A stretch of DNA of 64,000 nt from an uncultured Collinsella sp. (lineage in GTDB: Bacteria > Actinomycetota > Coriobacteriia > Coriobacteriales > Coriobacteriaceae), in NCBI GenBank assembly GCA_944321445.1, contig CALULJ010000003.1, positions 1-64,000 on the forward strand. The letters are read 5' to 3'. Every line of letters begins with the position of its first letter. Positions within the stretch are counted from its first letter, which is position 1. Under the pieces are notes generated by a model. That model had not been told where the DNA came from and made no database searches. It was given only the letters and a program-made list of their open reading frames with translations. A program made the position numbers and the translations under genes. Shown here one piece after another: positions 61,933-64,000 of this stretch.

Positions 61933-62724
61933 TTACAGCACGGTGTAGGACTCGACGCGCGGCGCCAGACGCTCGGCGAAGGCCGCGCGCTGGGCAACGA
62001 GGGCATCGCCGCCGGTAAGCGAACGAGCGCGCGCCGGGCACACGTTGATGCAGCGCATGCAGGTGATGCAGGCGTCGGCATCGGTTGCTGTGGGGTTTGC
62101 CGGGTCGATTGCAGCGGCGGGGCACTGGCGGGCGCAGGCGCCGCAGCCCGTGCAACGGGCGGGATCGGCCTGTGCGCGGAAAGGCACACCGTGGAAATCG
62201 CGGTAGGGATGGTTGCCCGGGATGTCGGTCAGCTCTGCGTCGCGCACGTTTGCGACGGCGGCAAGCTTGCTGAGGACCTTGCGCGCCAACTCGTCGGTCG
62301 CGGCAAGGTCTGCAGCGTCGGGCCGGCCCTGCGCAACATCGATCATAAGGGAATGATGCGCAACGATGGCACCGAGCGCCACCGGGATGAAGCCGTGCGC
62401 GCGAACCGTATCGGCGAGCTCGAGGAAGGTATCGTCCACCGCGCGGTTGCCGAAGGTGACGATGAGAACGGCGGGCGTATCGTGCCCCTCGCAGCGCGCA
62501 AACTGCGCGAGCGCCGGAGCGGGCGCGCGCCCGCCGTAGGAGGGCACCGCGAAGACGGCGAGGTCGTCGGGGCCGAAAGCGGGAACATCGGAGCCCGCCC
62601 GGGTGACGTCGACCGCGCGAGCAGGGATGCCCGCGGCTTCAATGGCGGCAACGAAGCGCTCGGTGATGGCGCGGGTCGTTCCTGCTCCGGTGAAATATGC
62701 AGCGGTGCAGCTGGTGGGGGTCAT
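61933..62724 (-). CDS. EFR1-type flavodoxin/ferredoxin fusion protein
   Basis: This 263-residue redox protein has an N-terminal flavodoxin-like domain (AAYFTGAGTTRAITERFV, FAVPSYGGRAPAPALAQF). Two [4Fe-4S] motifs follow near the C-terminus (CTGCGACARQCPAAAI, CITCMRCINVCPARA). Such proteins move electrons between ferredoxin-type donors and unknown partners in anaerobes. The ATG at 62724 follows GAAAGGACC; a longer reading to 62823 is not supported. Confidence 0.82.
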   Translation of the reverse strand: MTPTSCTAAYFTGAGTTRAITERFVAAIEAAGIPARAVDVTRAGSDVPAFGPDDLAVFAVPSYGGRAPAPALAQFARCEGHDTPAVLIVTFGNRAVDDTFLELADTVRAHGFIPVALGAIVAHHSLMIDVAQGRPDAADLAATDELARKVLSKLAAVANVRDAELTDIPGNHPYRDFHGVPFRAQADPARCTGCGACARQCPAAAIDPANPTATDADACITCMRCINVCPARARSLTGGDALVAQRAAFAERLAPRVESYTVL

Positions 62725-62943
62725 GGCAGGTCCTTTCGATAAGAGGGTGTCCATCACATCATAGACCTCAGCAAGTTGCCTATTGTTCGCGCGAACATTT
62801 GAAACGAATTGATCCGCCGACAACCTTCCCTTTCTGCGCCCTTTCTCTAACCTTCAATTCGCTTGGAACAAAAAGGGTGCGCAAGCCCCGCTTCATCGTG
62901 ATGTACTTCGCCCAATTGCAGCGAAAGGCTTCTGTCCAGACCT

Positions 62944-62971
62944 AGAAAGGCCCGATGCATCGGGCCTTTCT
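62944..62971. terminator. Perfect 28-bp palindromic terminator
   Basis: AGAAAGGCCCGATG pairs exactly with CATCGGGCCTTTCT, with T-rich ends on both strands. It can terminate in either direction. The flanking interval 62725-63057 has a short plus-strand reading ending at 62945 but no recognisable gene. Confidence 0.75.
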
Positions 62972-63057
62972 TATACATCGCCAACTTTCGCCACAACGCT
63001 CTTTTGATATAGAGCCTGGCGCCATGGTTCTGGAAAACTCACGTGCCCGCTTTGTGG

Positions 63058-64000
63058 CTAACCATGCCGATAAAGCATCACCACCAAATCGGAAAGAATG
63101 TTATTCCGGCGAATAATATCCTCAACAGTCCATGACTGCTTTGTCTCGAGACGCTCTCCCCGCACCTCATCAGCGATGCTCTCGTTCAAAAACAGCCCCG
63201 AACGCAACCCAACAAAGTTGCCGTTCTTCTTATCCTGATAGTCTCTCTTCGAACCTTCATATGGATTCTCTTCCGAATAAAACGGCTTCTGTCCCAGCTC
63301 AGAATTGTACGGAGTAAGTGTGAGGTTACCGAGCAAATGGACATACTCCGCCTGCAGGCTCGCCGCCTTCTCACGGTCCCCATCAGCCAGCTCGTCCACC
63401 CACCATTCCGGCAAGTCGCCTTCAGGAAGAATATGTTCTATTGTCCAGATTGGCGTGACCTTGCCATTGCTGCTTACAAGGTATTGATCGAGACTATCCG
63501 GATGCCCCTTGTCGAATGTCGGGCTATCGCCAACCCTACGCTCAAGGTCTATGAGAATATAGCGGGCGGTCGCCTTGCTCTTGTCGTAAAGTGGCTGATT
63601 TAAAGCAACTCTCAGCTGATCATCGGAAACACTCATATCGAAAAGCGCGTCCTTAACAGTTTCAACGATGTCTGACCCGAACGTACCGCCCTTTTGGATG
63701 TATCTCACGATGCCGATCAAGCGAGCTCGGATATTCGAAGCCTTAGGAGTAAGCGCAACGTTTCTTCTCACGTAAAACATCACAAGCGCATCCGCTATCT
63801 CAATCAAATCTGCCTCATCGAGAAGCAGAGCCTCCCTTTCAGAGAAAAGATACATGAGCAAAGGGAGCGCCTGGGTCGATTCCAGCCTCTTTAAAGATGC
63901 CAGCTTTTCATCAAGGTGGCTCGGTTTTCCTACGGTCCCATTCAGTTGACTGATTCTGGAAAAGACCTCCGCACGACCGATGAGAACTTGCAAGTAATTC
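63058..64000 (-). CDS. GmrSD-like/DUF262-DUF1524 protein, 3' part (runs off the window)
   Basis: This is the C-terminal part, about 311 residues visible, of a large DUF262-DUF1524 protein. The HNH-like DUF1524 core is IWTIEHILPEGDLPEWWVDE and YVHLLGNLTLTPYNSELGQK, followed by WTVEDIIRRNNILSDLVVML. Such proteins act as type IV restriction enzymes against modified phage DNA (GmrSD) or in other defence systems. Composition is A+T-richer than its neighbours. The true start lies beyond 64000; the in-frame Met near 63993 is probably internal. Confidence 0.75.
   Translation of the reverse strand, partial: NYLQVLIGRAEVFSRISQLNGTVGKPSHLDEKLASLKRLESTQALPLLMYLFSEREALLLDEADLIEIADALVMFYVRRNVALTPKASNIRARLIGIVRYIQKGGTFGSDIVETVKDALFDMSVSDDQLRVALNQPLYDKSKATARYILIDLERRVGDSPTFDKGHPDSLDQYLVSSNGKVTPIWTIEHILPEGDLPEWWVDELADGDREKAASLQAEYVHLLGNLTLTPYNSELGQKPFYSEENPYEGSKRDYQDKKNGNFVGLRSGLFLNESIADEVRGERLETKQSWTVEDIIRRNNILSDLVVMLYRHG

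Noticed and set aside
62820-62945. Possible RNA gene or short CDS before the palindrome at 62944
   Set aside because: No tRNA-like arms, and the short reading lacks a ribosome site or known family; nothing beyond the terminator can be supported.

Overview
The window looks like chromosome from a high-GC Gram-positive gut-type actinobacterium, most likely class Coriobacteriia (Collinsella-like). This is inferred from the gene families, the long fused PurL, the LctD/EtfBA set and the intergenic repeats. No rRNA, tRNA or phylogenetic marker gene was found to confirm it. Most genes are high GC with clear Shine-Dalgarno sites. The polysaccharide genes at about 21.5-26 kb and the gene at the right edge are visibly richer in A+T.

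Layout. 0-7.2 kb: a bile-acid/sodium symporter-family transporter, a HAD phosphatase, and a complete branched-chain amino-acid importer operon (livKHMGF, minus strand) with its own terminator. 7.6-15.4 kb: homoserine dehydrogenase, a small membrane protein, a zincin-like metallopeptidase, an esterase, a tiny hydrophobic peptide locus behind a LexA-like box, and purL. 15.4-21.4 kb: an accessory, repeat-rich stretch. It holds a cyclase-family gene, gene remnants, long palindromes, an AlbA/ATPase-type regulator, a second copy of the tiny-peptide locus, a MntA/HepT-like pair with altered active sites, and a truncated third nucleotidyltransferase. 21.5-34.7 kb: a minus-strand surface-polysaccharide operon. 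It starts with two tandem NusG paralogues, continues with RmlA, a DegT aminotransferase, three ATP-grasp proteins, an ornithine-cyclodeaminase-family enzyme, an initiating sugar transferase plus a broken one, and a GT2, and ends with the polymerase and flippase. 35-39 kb: fructose operon fruR-fruK-fruA. 39-42 kb: a second, almost identical cyclase gene, azlCD and an HD-domain protein. 42-46 kb: a lactate dehydrogenase/EtfAB operon of the electron-bifurcating type. 46-64 kb: mostly housekeeping and single genes (def-like, trmL, purF, a secreted nuclease, a tyrosine phosphatase, an ECF sigma/anti-sigma-like pair, an alcohol dehydrogenase, dus, modD, a GMP synthase ATPase subunit, DUF2130, a metallophosphoesterase, a lipase, a flavodoxin/ferredoxin) and a partial DUF1524/GmrSD-like gene cut by the window end.

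How genes work together. LivKHMGF (import) and AzlCD (export) both handle branched-chain amino acids. FruA/FruK/FruR take up and phosphorylate fructose under DeoR-type control. LctD-EtfB-EtfA would oxidise lactate anaerobically. The NusG paralogues probably keep RNA polymerase elongating through the polysaccharide operon.

The strongest candidate for an undescribed system is the pair of tiny-peptide loci at about 11.0-11.3 and 19.5-19.8 kb. Each has a 26-27 residue transmembrane peptide with a strong SD, a conserved hairpin whose base changes keep the pairing, and a conserved promoter pointing back at the peptide from the other strand. Copy 1 also has a LexA-type palindrome. This is the architecture of a type I toxin-antitoxin system. 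Other points of interest are an apparent gene-conversion tract of about 630 bp shared by the two cyclase genes, and enzymes lacking expected catalytic residues (PurF, Def, MntA, HepT).
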